A stretch of 8,647 bases of DNA from Anaerolineae bacterium (GTDB lineage Bacteria > Chloroflexota > Anaerolineae > JAADDB01): the NCBI GenBank assembly GCA_015486895.1, contig WFQT01000460.1, positions 1 through 8,647 of the forward strand. Direction: 5' to 3'. Positions 1-7,620 of the stretch are shown here, piece after piece. The notes below the pieces were generated by a model. It was not told the origin of the DNA. It saw only the letters and a program-made list of their open reading frames with translations, and made no database searches. The stretch's first letter is position 1. Every line of letters begins with the position of its first letter. A program made the translations under genes and the position numbers.

Positions 1-663
1 GTACTGGGCGCGGTGCTGGGCGAAGTAGCTCACGGTTTCGGGGGCACGGCTGGCGGGGTACATGCTGCGCTGGCCGCCGTCGTTGGAGGTGGTGTCGGGC
101 TCGGGCCGGGCTGCCTCGAAATTCTCGTCGGGATTGTAGACCACCAGGGTGTTGTGGGCGATGGTGCGCACGTAGTAGTTCTTGTCGTGATGGCTGAGGC
201 CGTCGCCGCTGTCCAGGGCCAGGTCCGCGTGCTTGAACAAGGTGAAGCTGTTCTGGTCGTAGTGCTGGTGATAGGTGAAATGGTCGCCGGCCTGGAAGGT
301 GAGGTAGGTGGCCGAGGTGTCGATGTCGGCCGCGCCAGAAGGCCAGCCGGAGCACATGAACAGGGTGCCGGTGCCGGCGGCGTAGTGGGTGCGCAAGCTG
401 GGCGTGGCCGTGGGCAGGGTCGGATCGAACCAGAGGAACTCATCGTGGTAGAGGAAGCTGTCGGAGTTGTCGTCGGGCGCGGTGGCAAGATAGGCCTGGA
501 GCTGGGGGGCCAGGGGGGCGTCGGAGAAACGATCCACCAAAATCAGGGCCATGATGCGGCCGTAATTGGCCATGGTGCCGCGGTTGCGCTCGCTGTCACC
601 GGTAGAAGGGTAAGGATGGTACTGTCGTCCCCACTCCTGGGCCGTGCCGGGCCATTGGTGCAT
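1..663 (-). CDS. Heparinase II/III-like lyase, central/C-terminal part (runs off left edge)
   Basis: The minus-strand frame is open from about 663 to the window edge and gives about 220 residues. A lyase core segment reads QAGDHFTYHQHYDQNSFTLF (about 292-233), then LALDSGDGLSHHDKNYYVRT and IAHNTLVVYNPDEN. The GDH..H.H.D.NSF pattern followed by a HNT motif is characteristic of heparinase II/III-type beta-sandwich domains (PF07940-like), which cleave acidic polysaccharides by beta-elimination outside the cytoplasm or in the periplasm. Upstream, TMANYGRIMALILVDRF looks like the helical toroid that precedes this domain. The ATG at 663 is probably not a true start: homologous sequence continues upstream in another frame (next entry), so this is the downstream half of a frameshifted gene. 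Family assignment is fairly secure; substrate is unknown. GC is about 70% in the first 60 bases, unlike the genes to the right. Confidence 0.72.
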   Translation of the reverse strand, partial: MHQWPGTAQEWGRQYHPYPSTGDSERNRGTMANYGRIMALILVDRFSDAPLAPQLQAYLATAPDDNSDSFLYHDEFLWFDPTLPTATPSLRTHYAAGTGTLFMCSGWPSGAADIDTSATYLTFQAGDHFTYHQHYDQNSFTLFKHADLALDSGDGLSHHDKNYYVRTIAHNTLVVYNPDENFEAARPEPDTTSNDGGQRSMYPASRAPETVSYFAQHRAQY

Positions 664-1000
664 TCATAACAGTAGGCGTTCAGCCATTCCCCGGCCCGCG
701 GATTGTCACCGTAGGTGGCCAGGCCCATGAGTGCGAAGCTATACCCGTGCAGCGGCCAGTAGTTGCCCCAGCCGGGGAAATTGCCGCAGCTGGGCTCCTC
801 CCCGCGATGATTGAAATAGGCGATGAAGTCGTCCCGCTGCGCCACGGTCATCTGATCGTAGCACCAATCGTACACCAAAGCGATGTCGCCGGGGCAGGAG
901 GAGCAGTCCTAGTCGGCGTCCTCCCGTTGCTAGTCTTCGGCCAAAGCGGGGGTGCAACAATTGGCTTGCCGCTGACATACGCCACCAGCGCCCTGCGCAC
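648..1000 (-). pseudogene. Broken 5' part of the heparinase II/III-like gene
   Basis: From 908 to about 660 one minus frame encodes DCSSCPGDIALVYDWCYDQM, then TVAQRDDFIAYFNHRGEEP and GWGNYWPLHGYSFALMGLAT, typical of the alpha-helical toroid of heparinase II/III-like lyases (YDWCYDxL..xQR). Near 654-665 (around NAYCYE) the sense switches to a second frame, where it continues as WPGTAQEWGRQYHPYPSTGD into the entry at 1-663. Upstream, the frame meets a TAG at 911-909 exactly where a Tyr codon would fit (EDAD-stop-DCSSC), and another TAG at 932-930. A third frame (about 1000-930) gives VRRALVAYVSGKP, which also looks protein-like. No start or signal peptide is present before the neighbouring gene's stop at 1020. 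Multiple lesions and a missing 5' end argue for a decayed gene; assembly error could account for the single frameshift but less easily for the lost 5' end. Confidence 0.62.
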
Positions 1001-1019
1001 TCTTTCTACGCAATGATGG

Positions 1020-4000
1020 TCACCTCAGCAACCCAATATCCGCGTCTTGAATGATCGCACAGTGGCTATCGGGAACCGTTACAACAATAGGATCGCCGGT
1101 AGACGTTGTGGCTCCGGCAGGCACCGTCGCCGCAACATTGTAAGTCCCTGGTGGCAAGCCAACAAACATAAAGGTTCCTTTCTCTCGAGTTGTGGTTACA
1201 GCACTAACAGGCCCTCGTAATAATACAACATCACCTGCTAATCCCTGTTCGCCAGGTTGCCACGTGCCATCGGCATTTTCATCCCAGAATACCCGTCCCT
1301 CCATTCGTCGAAAACACGTGGCCGGCGTACCATTAGGCACGGATCGTGTTGCTGTAGGTGTAGGAGTAATAGAATAGCCGTGCGCTAATGTCAATTGACC
1401 ATAATCAGCATCACTGGTATTCGTGTGTTCTCCAGCCCAGATGAGATAACTATCCCAGTTGCCGCCGTCATCATCATCGTGATAGGCAAAAGTGAATCCC
1501 AGGATGCGCCCTTCCGTCCCCGGAGGAATGCCCAACACAGACCACGGTATTTCAATCTCGACAGTCCAACCGTCAGCATTTTCACGCACGTGACGTTTGA
1601 TAAAAGGGTCAGGCGTATCATGTCCTAACCGGGCCCAGCGACCATCCACAGCAACTGTAAACTGGTAATCCGGACCATTCCAGGTAAAGTGGTGATCGTG
1701 GTCAGCATCTATGCCAATCTCAATGGAATCGTCTCGCCAAATATCATCACTGTCAGCTACCAAAACATCATCCCAAACTCGAAACGCCAAGTTCAATGTC
1801 TGTTTATTCCAGGAGCCCCACATTTGCACACGCGGGTCTGTTGCGGTGGGGTTCCCTACCACGTAATCAGCGGTTGTGACATCCAAAATGGTTAACGGTT
1901 GTTCCCACTCGTTCAAATAGCCATCAATTGTAATCGGGGATCCGTTGTATGGTACCACTAAGTCTTTAGTGAGATTGTCGGATCCGGAGGGAGGAGCCGC
2001 CGTGGTTGCTGTAACGGTTGTAAGAGGCGTTGACGAAACTGTCGGCGTGCTGGGGGGAAGTCGTGTGCCGGAACGGGGCATCTCGACAAAATGGATCCAT
2101 TCATCCCCATCAGCCATGCTATCGATAGCAAAATCAGCGCCCCCAACGCCGACCGGCAAGGAATTCGTCAAGTTAGCATTAACGAGGGAAAACATCACTG
2201 TACGCCACTGGCGCGTATCTTCTTTATGAATAATCATCGTTCCCGCCGAGGTCGCAGCTTCGAGCGAGTGTCCAGACGTATCTCGATAAATTAAGCGCCA
2301 GTCATCGTGTCCAACATCCCAATATGTAACGGCGACATGCACGTCTTTCCCTTGACCACGGGCAAAAGTATCATCCACATCAAAAAACATGTACCGATTC
2401 CCTGTTTCGTTATCAGTGCGCCGGGTAGTCCATCCTTCCTTACCAGGAGGTAAAGCTGGATTATACGGTTGAGTATTCGTACCCATGCGCTGTACTGTCG
2501 AATCATTCGTTTCTGGAACAGTACGTCCACCGGGCAGGTCGTCACGCTGATCCATAAAGAAACCGTAATTGCCCCATTGCGGATTATGATGCGGGGCGAT
2601 GAAAGGATCGCCGACACATTGCCGAGGGCGAAACGGATCTCGATGTTCCCGCAAAGCAACCCATGCACTAGGTGCCGTCTCTGCAGTTACACCGAAAAAC
2701 TTTGCCGCCCACTTAAAAGGTTGGATGTTTTCCATCCGTGGTGTCCCGCTTGGATTTCGCAGTAAAGGCCAAGACACGCGCAAATAAACCGGGTGCTTGT
2801 TGAGGATATTATAAAGTCCCCACCAAATAAGGTCAGGGGTGCACGTTTCGCTCTCATAGGCCTCCCAGGCTGTAGGAATGACATCCCAATATAGCATGGG
2901 GAAATCATACCAGGAGCACATGAGACAAGAAGGATCATTCACATAAACTACGCCCTCACCATCGGGGTACATTGCATTGATGGAGAGACCAATCCCCCTA
3001 TAAAGTGCTTGTTCGCTGATGCGCCGCCGTTCTGAGGCATGAAAAGTATACGGTCCCGTTTGTTGCAACAAGGGTTTCAGTAATTTCCCCTGGTTATCGG
3101 AGAAAGCATCATAATACCAGTTGGCTACCTTAATTGAATAGTCTACCCAACGATCGCTGTTCAACCCGGCATTGACTAATACCCGAACGTCACCGGTATC
3201 AATGGCCGCACGCGTCTCCCCATAAATTCCTGTGCCAATGGCTACGAACTCCAACCGAGGGTCGTTTTTGTAATGTTCACCCAATTTTTCGATGAGTTGC
3301 CGATAGCGGCCCTGGAAGCTGACATCCATGTAATTTGGAACAGCTTTCCAATTGCGTGAACTTTCACGGCAGACGCGCCCCAAATTCCTGTGAATAGCCA
3401 TCGTGGTATTGTTGCGAATGTAGATAGGCAACGCCCTGTCACCATTACACCCTCCTTCGAAAAGGGTCACGAAAAAAGCGCCTTTGAGCCCATCTTGATC
3501 CAATTTTGCCAACCAATTATCAATGACAGCGAAAGTGTATTGCCCTTCCGTATTTTCTAACTGCGCCCAGTGAAAAGCTGCCAAAGAACCCACTGTTCCG
3601 TAAACGGCCGGGTCATGACCCGTATAATCGTAGGCCAAGTACACGCCCGGGTGCCCCACTCTTAGCCATTTGTCCGGCGGGGGTGTAAACGGCAAGGTTG
3701 GTACTGGTACCAATGTTGCTGTCGGTGTACGTGAGCCTCCCCTTGTTGGCGTTAATGAGGGTGTAGCCGACGGCAAAGTGCTCGGCGTCGGTGTTGGTGT
3801 TGGCGTCGGCGAACAAGAAGCAGTGGCCGTAACAGTCGAGGAGGGAGGGACCCCAGTTGGAGAGACTGTTGGCGTAGGGAACGCTGTGGGTGTTAGAGTT
3901 GGTGAAGGAGAGGCAGCTTGTGTTGGCTCACCGGGTAGCGGCAAGGACAATGGTACTTCGTGATATGAGCGATCATTATGCCAATGCAGAATGGCGGGAA

Positions 4001-4439
4001 CAGAAGTGGCAATTTCACCACTAACAAGAAAGGTGACTGTTTCATCATCTCTCATCCCTGGTATGCCGCCATCACTGTCCTCGCCGTAAACGCGCATTAA
4101 TCCATAATAACCTGCTGTTTGCACGACGAAACAACCGACAATGTCTCCTCGCGGATCGCGCGCTTGCACAACAGTACCTACAGGCGCGGCGATACTTCCC
4201 AGTGTTAGGCTACCGTAATAATGCGTAAAGTAAGGGGTCGTTCGTACGCTGTCGCAAGGCGATGCCACGTAGCTGCGAGGAGCAACCATGGCGACGATTG
4301 CTATATTAAGCAGCAGCAGTATTGTTACCCACATTGAGCGTCGTAACAGCTTTCCACTATTCACAATTACCGTACCTTTAAGCCTGAATAATTGAATCGC
4401 CACGGAGGCAAAACGATACTTTCTCACCCTCAAGGGCAT
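1020..4439 (-). CDS. Secreted multidomain glycoside-hydrolase-like protein with CBM9-like and SdrD-B-like domains
   Basis: The protein has 1139 residues. Order: basic n-region and hydrophobic signal/anchor (WVTILLLLNIAIVAMV, about 37-52); a small beta domain (about 62-165) with Cys62 and Cys103; a Pro/Thr linker (about 170-256); a TIM-barrel-like core (about 258-600) with HWAQLENTEGQY (a W..LE...G.Y pattern seen in clan GH-A/DUF4832-like barrels) and IGTGIYGET, where Glu408 is the candidate acid/base; IPTAWEAYES (Glu526/Glu529) offers candidate nucleophiles. Next comes a beta-sandwich (about 620-790) with NRYMFFDVDDTF and DGDEWIHFVE; a second linker; a CBM9-like domain (about 826-1018; ITIDGYLNEWEQ, DDSIEIGID, GWTVEIEIPWSVLG); and an SdrD-B-like fold (about 1043-1135; FWDENADGTWQPGEQGLAG). 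It probably acts on an extracellular glycan; substrate and catalysis are unproven. The ATG at 4439 overlaps the protease stop by 10 nt, so coupled translation is likely. A GTG at 4364, preceded by AAAGG at 10 nt, would give a more ordinary signal peptide. Confidence 0.85.
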   Translation of the reverse strand: MPLRVRKYRFASVAIQLFRLKGTVIVNSGKLLRRSMWVTILLLLNIAIVAMVAPRSYVASPCDSVRTTPYFTHYYGSLTLGSIAAPVGTVVQARDPRGDIVGCFVVQTAGYYGLMRVYGEDSDGGIPGMRDDETVTFLVSGEIATSVPAILHWHNDRSYHEVPLSLPLPGEPTQAASPSPTLTPTAFPTPTVSPTGVPPSSTVTATASCSPTPTPTPTPSTLPSATPSLTPTRGGSRTPTATLVPVPTLPFTPPPDKWLRVGHPGVYLAYDYTGHDPAVYGTVGSLAAFHWAQLENTEGQYTFAVIDNWLAKLDQDGLKGAFFVTLFEGGCNGDRALPIYIRNNTTMAIHRNLGRVCRESSRNWKAVPNYMDVSFQGRYRQLIEKLGEHYKNDPRLEFVAIGTGIYGETRAAIDTGDVRVLVNAGLNSDRWVDYSIKVANWYYDAFSDNQGKLLKPLLQQTGPYTFHASERRRISEQALYRGIGLSINAMYPDGEGVVYVNDPSCLMCSWYDFPMLYWDVIPTAWEAYESETCTPDLIWWGLYNILNKHPVYLRVSWPLLRNPSGTPRMENIQPFKWAAKFFGVTAETAPSAWVALREHRDPFRPRQCVGDPFIAPHHNPQWGNYGFFMDQRDDLPGGRTVPETNDSTVQRMGTNTQPYNPALPPGKEGWTTRRTDNETGNRYMFFDVDDTFARGQGKDVHVAVTYWDVGHDDWRLIYRDTSGHSLEAATSAGTMIIHKEDTRQWRTVMFSLVNANLTNSLPVGVGGADFAIDSMADGDEWIHFVEMPRSGTRLPPSTPTVSSTPLTTVTATTAAPPSGSDNLTKDLVVPYNGSPITIDGYLNEWEQPLTILDVTTADYVVGNPTATDPRVQMWGSWNKQTLNLAFRVWDDVLVADSDDIWRDDSIEIGIDADHDHHFTWNGPDYQFTVAVDGRWARLGHDTPDPFIKRHVRENADGWTVEIEIPWSVLGIPPGTEGRILGFTFAYHDDDDGGNWDSYLIWAGEHTNTSDADYGQLTLAHGYSITPTPTATRSVPNGTPATCFRRMEGRVFWDENADGTWQPGEQGLAGDVVLLRGPVSAVTTTREKGTFMFVGLPPGTYNVAATVPAGATTSTGDPIVVTVPDSHCAIIQDADIGLLR
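3672..3932 (-). repeat. Pro/Thr/Ser-rich low-complexity linker coding region
   Basis: Residues about 170-256 of the glycoside-hydrolase-like protein are dominated by Pro, Thr and Ser, including a PTPTPTPTP run and several TPT/SPT units. This is a flexible extracellular linker joining the N-terminal beta domain to the catalytic-like barrel. The simple-sequence DNA also produces a long opposite-strand open frame of Gly/Val-rich residues, which is an artefact. A shorter similar linker occurs at residues about 792-820, before the CBM9-like domain. Confidence 0.8.
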
Positions 4440-7216
4440 TTCGCGTCGATGGATGTTCCTACTTGCAATATGTCCATAACAGTGATAGCCCCATCATTAT
4501 CCACGTCCATTATAGCATTCCATCCGGAATCGCGATTATGCTGCCGCCAATGATCGGCTACAATAGTTAAATCAGCTGACGAAATAACATGATCGCCGTC
4601 GAAATCATACGGTAGGGTGCAGCTGCTCTTGATCCAAATATCGTACCGGGTGTCTTCTCCGGCAACCCTACTATCGTAATGGCGAACTTGCACGAAATAA
4701 ATGCCATTGGTAGAAGCTGTCCAAACAATCTGTGATGCCAGGTCGCCTGGTGACTTATCGTCGTTTAGGGCGATTTGTGTCCTTCCGTCGGGGGCATACA
4801 AACCAAGAACGGTGTCACCGTTAAATCCCAGATTCCCGGTCTCGACGGTGTAAGATATCCCCACCGTTGCTGTGAAAGTCAGCCAATCCTGGTCACCAGG
4901 CACGTGGAAGTTATGTGTCTGACGCGTTCCGTCCGTAGTAATATACGTTGCTTGATCCGGCCCATTATCCGGCTCGTATGCATCTGGCTGCGGTGCAGGA
5001 ATAATGCTTACCCAAACATCATAAGACGTGTTTGGACCCATAGCGTCGGCATCGTAATCATGCACACAGGCGAAATAAGTGCCGCTGGTCGGCGCTTGCC
5101 AGTTTATGAGCGATGCCAATCCTACGCCCCCATCATCATTATATGCCAGTTCAGTCGTTCCGTCCGGACCGTAAAGGTGCAACACGGTGTCACACGCCGA
5201 ACCCAGATTGCCCGTCTCGATTCTATACCAGGCTCCAGCTTGCGCGTGGAAGGAAATCCAATCTTCGTCACCTTGCACATGGAAGTTGTGCGTTTGAATT
5301 GTACCATTCGTTTCAATGGGCGAAGCCTGTTCATAAGTATTATCAGGCTCATAACTGTCGCCGTTCGGTAGTACGCCGGCAATAAACGGCACTCGGACCG
5401 CCCCAGCGCCTGCTTTCTCGATAAGAATGGTTCCCTCTGTCGTATACGCAGGTGACCCTGGTGGGCTGAACATCCTGTTGTCCACCTGCAGTGTCGACGT
5501 CACTTGTACCGAAACCCCAGGTGGGAGGATCACTGTGGATGAAGAAACCGTGGCGGTCATCCCTGCAGGGAGTCCAGGTGCAATGCTTACCGTATAGGTC
5601 GCGGTGCTATCGACCGGGTTCGTAATGGCGAAGACTTCTTTCCCCTGCCACATCGATGCTTCTGTATCCAAAAGGCCAAAACTCAAGCTGGCCGGTTCGA
5701 CGATGGCCCACGGCGAAGCAGCCGGGGGCAACTGTACTCTGCCTGTACCCTGGGAGATGGCCTCCCGACCCAAATCCAGCGCATTGTTCATCAATACGGC
5801 TTTAACAAGTAACGGCGGCCAGTCGGGATGCAACTGTCGCAACAACACTGCCGCGCCGGCCATGTGCGGCGTTGCCATACTGGTACCACTCCACGCCTCA
5901 TAGCCGCCGCCGGGCACGGTGGAACGGATAGCTACGCCCGGCGCCAAGATATCCGGTTTGAGCAACCAACCTGAGGGCACAGGACCGCGAGAGCTAAAAG
6001 TCGCCAGAATATCGTTCTTATCACTGGCCCCAACGGTTAATGCTTTAACCGCTGTGCCAGGAGAGCCGATCGTGAAGTAGCCCTTATCCCCATCATTGCC
6101 GGCAGCAACTACCACAACAGTGCCGGCGTCCACGGCCGCATTTACCGCTTGACTAACGGCATCATTGGGATCGCCAGGCCCTCCCAGACTGAGATTGATG
6201 ACCTGCGCACCGTCATTAGTAATCGGGTTCTGGTCAGGGTCCATGGCTCGTTCGATACCGGCAATGACGGCGCTGTCTGAACCAGATCCACTGGCGTCAA
6301 GTACTTTGTATGCATAGAGCGTTGCATCCGGCGCTACACCGACGACAGTGCCATTGGCAGCAATAATACCTGCCACGTGCGTTCCGTGTCCCTCGTCATC
6401 CCAAGGATCGGCATCGTTGTTAACAAAGTCGTAACCACCGGCTACTTTACAGCCGGACCCAAAGCAACCTCCCAAGTCAGGATGGGTATAATCCACGCCG
6501 GTATCCACGATTGCCACGCGTATGCCGTGACCGCGCACCGGACTGCCCTGTTGGTCAGTCATATTCCACAATGTAGGCGCACCAATGAGCGGCACGCTAT
6601 CGCTTAGCGTCTCGTGGACCATACGGTCGACGTATACGGCGCGGACGTCCGGTGCAGCCGCAAGACGCTTGAACACCTTGGCCGGAATGGTGACGGCGAA
6701 ACCGTTAAGCAGGTATGTGTACCGATAGGTAACAGCAACGATGCTCCCGTTTTTGCGCCAACGCGCAAGTACACGGTTTTGCTCACCAACCAGATAACGG
6801 GCATAACTTCTTAGTGTCTGCTGTTCCTCCTGAGTGAGACGTGTATGATGGGTATAGTGAGGAATAATCTGTCGTTGGTAGGCCGAAACCGGGGCGTTAG
6901 CCAACTGCACGATAACCCGGCGCGTTCGCCCTTTTCTTTTAGAGATAGCAGTAAGGTCGGGCCCACCGCCCTCGACCAAATAGTTCTGGTAAGAAAGAAC
7001 AGGACTTGCAGTGCTTGTGTTATTTAGTGGGCCATTCAATGTTATGGCATTGGCACTCTGCGCACAGAATAAGATGCCAATCGTCAGCAGAATGAAGCGT
7101 AAACCGCTAAGGACAGACGACAAATGTGCGATCCATCGTTTGCGATCGTTCTCAAGTTTAGACCAGTAGGCACTCAGCGGTTCAGCGAGAGCCACGAGGG
7201 ATGATTTGCGGTTCAC
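4430..7216 (-). CDS. Secreted subtilisin-family (S8) serine protease with I9 propeptide, two PPC domains and dockerin-like C-terminus
   Basis: From the GTG at 7216 the product is 928 residues. Order: an n-region of about 39 residues; a signal peptide h-region RFILLTIGILFCAQSANA (about 40-57); an inhibitor I9 propeptide (about 99-200); an S8 catalytic domain (about 230-494) with Asp238 in VAIVDTGVD, His277 in GHGTHVAG, oxyanion Asn374 in AAGNDG and Ser446 in SGTSMATPHMAG, so all key residues are present. Then an Ig-like beta region (about 502-617), two PPC domains (about 619-738 and 744-864) and a dockerin-like pair of Ca loops with D871/D873/D875/D882 and D904/D906/D908/D915. Cys866 and Cys927 bracket the dockerin. 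It should be exported, self-process its propeptide and degrade extracellular protein. An AAAGGAG lies 11 nt before the chosen GTG; a TTG at 7270 in the same frame would add 18 residues but has no visible ribosome site. It is first of a two-gene unit with the downstream glycoside-hydrolase-like gene. Confidence 0.93.
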   Translation of the reverse strand: MNRKSSLVALAEPLSAYWSKLENDRKRWIAHLSSVLSGLRFILLTIGILFCAQSANAITLNGPLNNTSTASPVLSYQNYLVEGGGPDLTAISKRKGRTRRVIVQLANAPVSAYQRQIIPHYTHHTRLTQEEQQTLRSYARYLVGEQNRVLARWRKNGSIVAVTYRYTYLLNGFAVTIPAKVFKRLAAAPDVRAVYVDRMVHETLSDSVPLIGAPTLWNMTDQQGSPVRGHGIRVAIVDTGVDYTHPDLGGCFGSGCKVAGGYDFVNNDADPWDDEGHGTHVAGIIAANGTVVGVAPDATLYAYKVLDASGSGSDSAVIAGIERAMDPDQNPITNDGAQVINLSLGGPGDPNDAVSQAVNAAVDAGTVVVVAAGNDGDKGYFTIGSPGTAVKALTVGASDKNDILATFSSRGPVPSGWLLKPDILAPGVAIRSTVPGGGYEAWSGTSMATPHMAGAAVLLRQLHPDWPPLLVKAVLMNNALDLGREAISQGTGRVQLPPAASPWAIVEPASLSFGLLDTEASMWQGKEVFAITNPVDSTATYTVSIAPGLPAGMTATVSSSTVILPPGVSVQVTSTLQVDNRMFSPPGSPAYTTEGTILIEKAGAGAVRVPFIAGVLPNGDSYEPDNTYEQASPIETNGTIQTHNFHVQGDEDWISFHAQAGAWYRIETGNLGSACDTVLHLYGPDGTTELAYNDDGGVGLASLINWQAPTSGTYFACVHDYDADAMGPNTSYDVWVSIIPAPQPDAYEPDNGPDQATYITTDGTRQTHNFHVPGDQDWLTFTATVGISYTVETGNLGFNGDTVLGLYAPDGRTQIALNDDKSPGDLASQIVWTASTNGIYFVQVRHYDSRVAGEDTRYDIWIKSSCTLPYDFDGDHVISSADLTIVADHWRQHNRDSGWNAIMDVDNDGAITVMDILQVGTSIDAKCP
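4625..5362 (-). repeat. Tandem pair of PPC domains within the protease
   Basis: Two successive domains of about 120 residues, offset by 125 residues (375 nt), share YEPDN at the start, then HNFHV.GD.DW, the ETGNLG motif, a DTVL.LY.PDG stretch, a NDD motif and a closing Y.VW/Y.IW strand. These are bacterial pre-peptidase C-terminal (PPC) domains, beta-sandwiches often appended to secreted proteases and sometimes removed on maturation. The second copy diverges from the first by ordinary substitutions, so the duplication is not recent. Confidence 0.85.
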
Positions 7217-7264
7217 GTTACGATAAGCTCCTTTGTCTGCATACAGGGTTTGTGCTATACTTAT

Positions 7265-7292
7265 TTGCAATCGTGATACATTCGTGAATAAT
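7265..7292 (+). promoter_or_regulatory. Candidate promoter with embedded direct repeat for the antitoxin-like gene
   Basis: TTGCAA (7265-7270, 4 of 6 match to a -35 box) and AATAAT (7287-7292, 5 of 6 match to a -10 box) are 16 bp apart, about 20 bp before the GTG at 7314. Between them lies a direct repeat, TCGTGA at 7271-7276 and again at 7282-7287, 11 bp apart (one helical turn), so both copies face the same side of DNA. That position would suit an operator for autoregulation, as in many toxin-antitoxin units. TTGCAA is its own reverse complement and lies about 50 bp upstream of the divergent protease start. Inferred from pattern only. Confidence 0.35.
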
Positions 7293-7303
7293 CAGTTTTT
7301 ACC

Positions 7304-7310
7304 GAGGTGA
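7304..7310 (+). promoter_or_regulatory. Ribosome binding site for the antitoxin-like gene
   Basis: GAGGTGA is a strong Shine-Dalgarno match just upstream of the GTG at 7314-7316. It supports GTG as the start of the small plus-strand gene. Confidence 0.6.
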
Positions 7311-7313
7311 CCT

Positions 7314-7620
7314 GTGACGGTAATTCCTACAACGAAAATCGCCGCGTCTTTTGGGCTTACCGAGAATGATCTGCTTCGGCGGGCCCTGCTAAGTTTCCTA
7401 GTTGAGGAAAAACGGCAGGTTCTGCAACTGAAACTTGCAATCTTGGCGCACTATGGGCCTGATTCCATTGCCGACCTGGAAGCCAAAATCGTCCAAGGTT
7501 CTGTTGTCGAGCACCGCTTGGGAAGACCTGATCGTTACTGAGAATCTGACCACTCACTTGGAAGAATTGAATGCCTATCTTGCCGACCTACAAAGCATTG
7601 AAACAGATCGCTCTGCATGA
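7314..7620 (+). pseudogene. Frameshifted antitoxin-like small gene (TumA-like partner family)
   Basis: From the GTG at 7314 the frame encodes 75 residues: SFGLTENDLLRRALLSFLVE, then a helical stretch around LKLAILAHYGPDSIADLEAK and a stop at 7541. The C-terminal end is diverted: near 7515-7522 a one-base loss (or two-base gain) changes frame, and the expected continuation AWEDLIVTENLTTHLEELNA is read in another frame until a TGA at 7620. The restored protein would be about 101 residues, with the pattern E-L...YG..S...LE..I..G...EHPAWEDLI.W/TE.L, familiar from small antitoxin-like proteins found beside TumE/DUF6516-type toxins in Cyanobacteria and Chloroflexota. This family link is from memory and not proven here. 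A GAGGTGA ribosome site precedes the GTG. The frameshift and the truncated downstream neighbour suggest a dead module; a sequencing error at this one site is the alternative. Confidence 0.55.

Noticed and set aside
30..488. Minus-strand open frame of 152 residues rich in Pro and Thr
   Set aside because: It overlaps the true lyase frame and has low-complexity composition with no recognisable domain.
13..669. Plus-strand open frame of 218 residues rich in Gly, Val and Ala
   Set aside because: It lies opposite the heparinase-like lyase, whose minus-strand frame has clear family motifs; the plus frame is an artefact of high GC.
640..670. Programmed frameshift in the lyase gene
   Set aside because: There is no slippery heptamer or stimulatory structure that I can see, and further lesions upstream fit decay better.
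3700..3940. Possible CRISPR or minisatellite array
   Set aside because: The repetition comes from simple Pro-Thr codons with no constant repeat plus variable spacer structure.
3670..3963. Plus-strand Gly/Val repeat-like ORF
   Set aside because: It is the complement of the Pro/Thr linker of the glycoside-hydrolase-like protein.
4775..5385. Plus-strand ORFs opposite the PPC domains
   Set aside because: They are antisense to well-supported protease domains and show no ribosome site or family signal.
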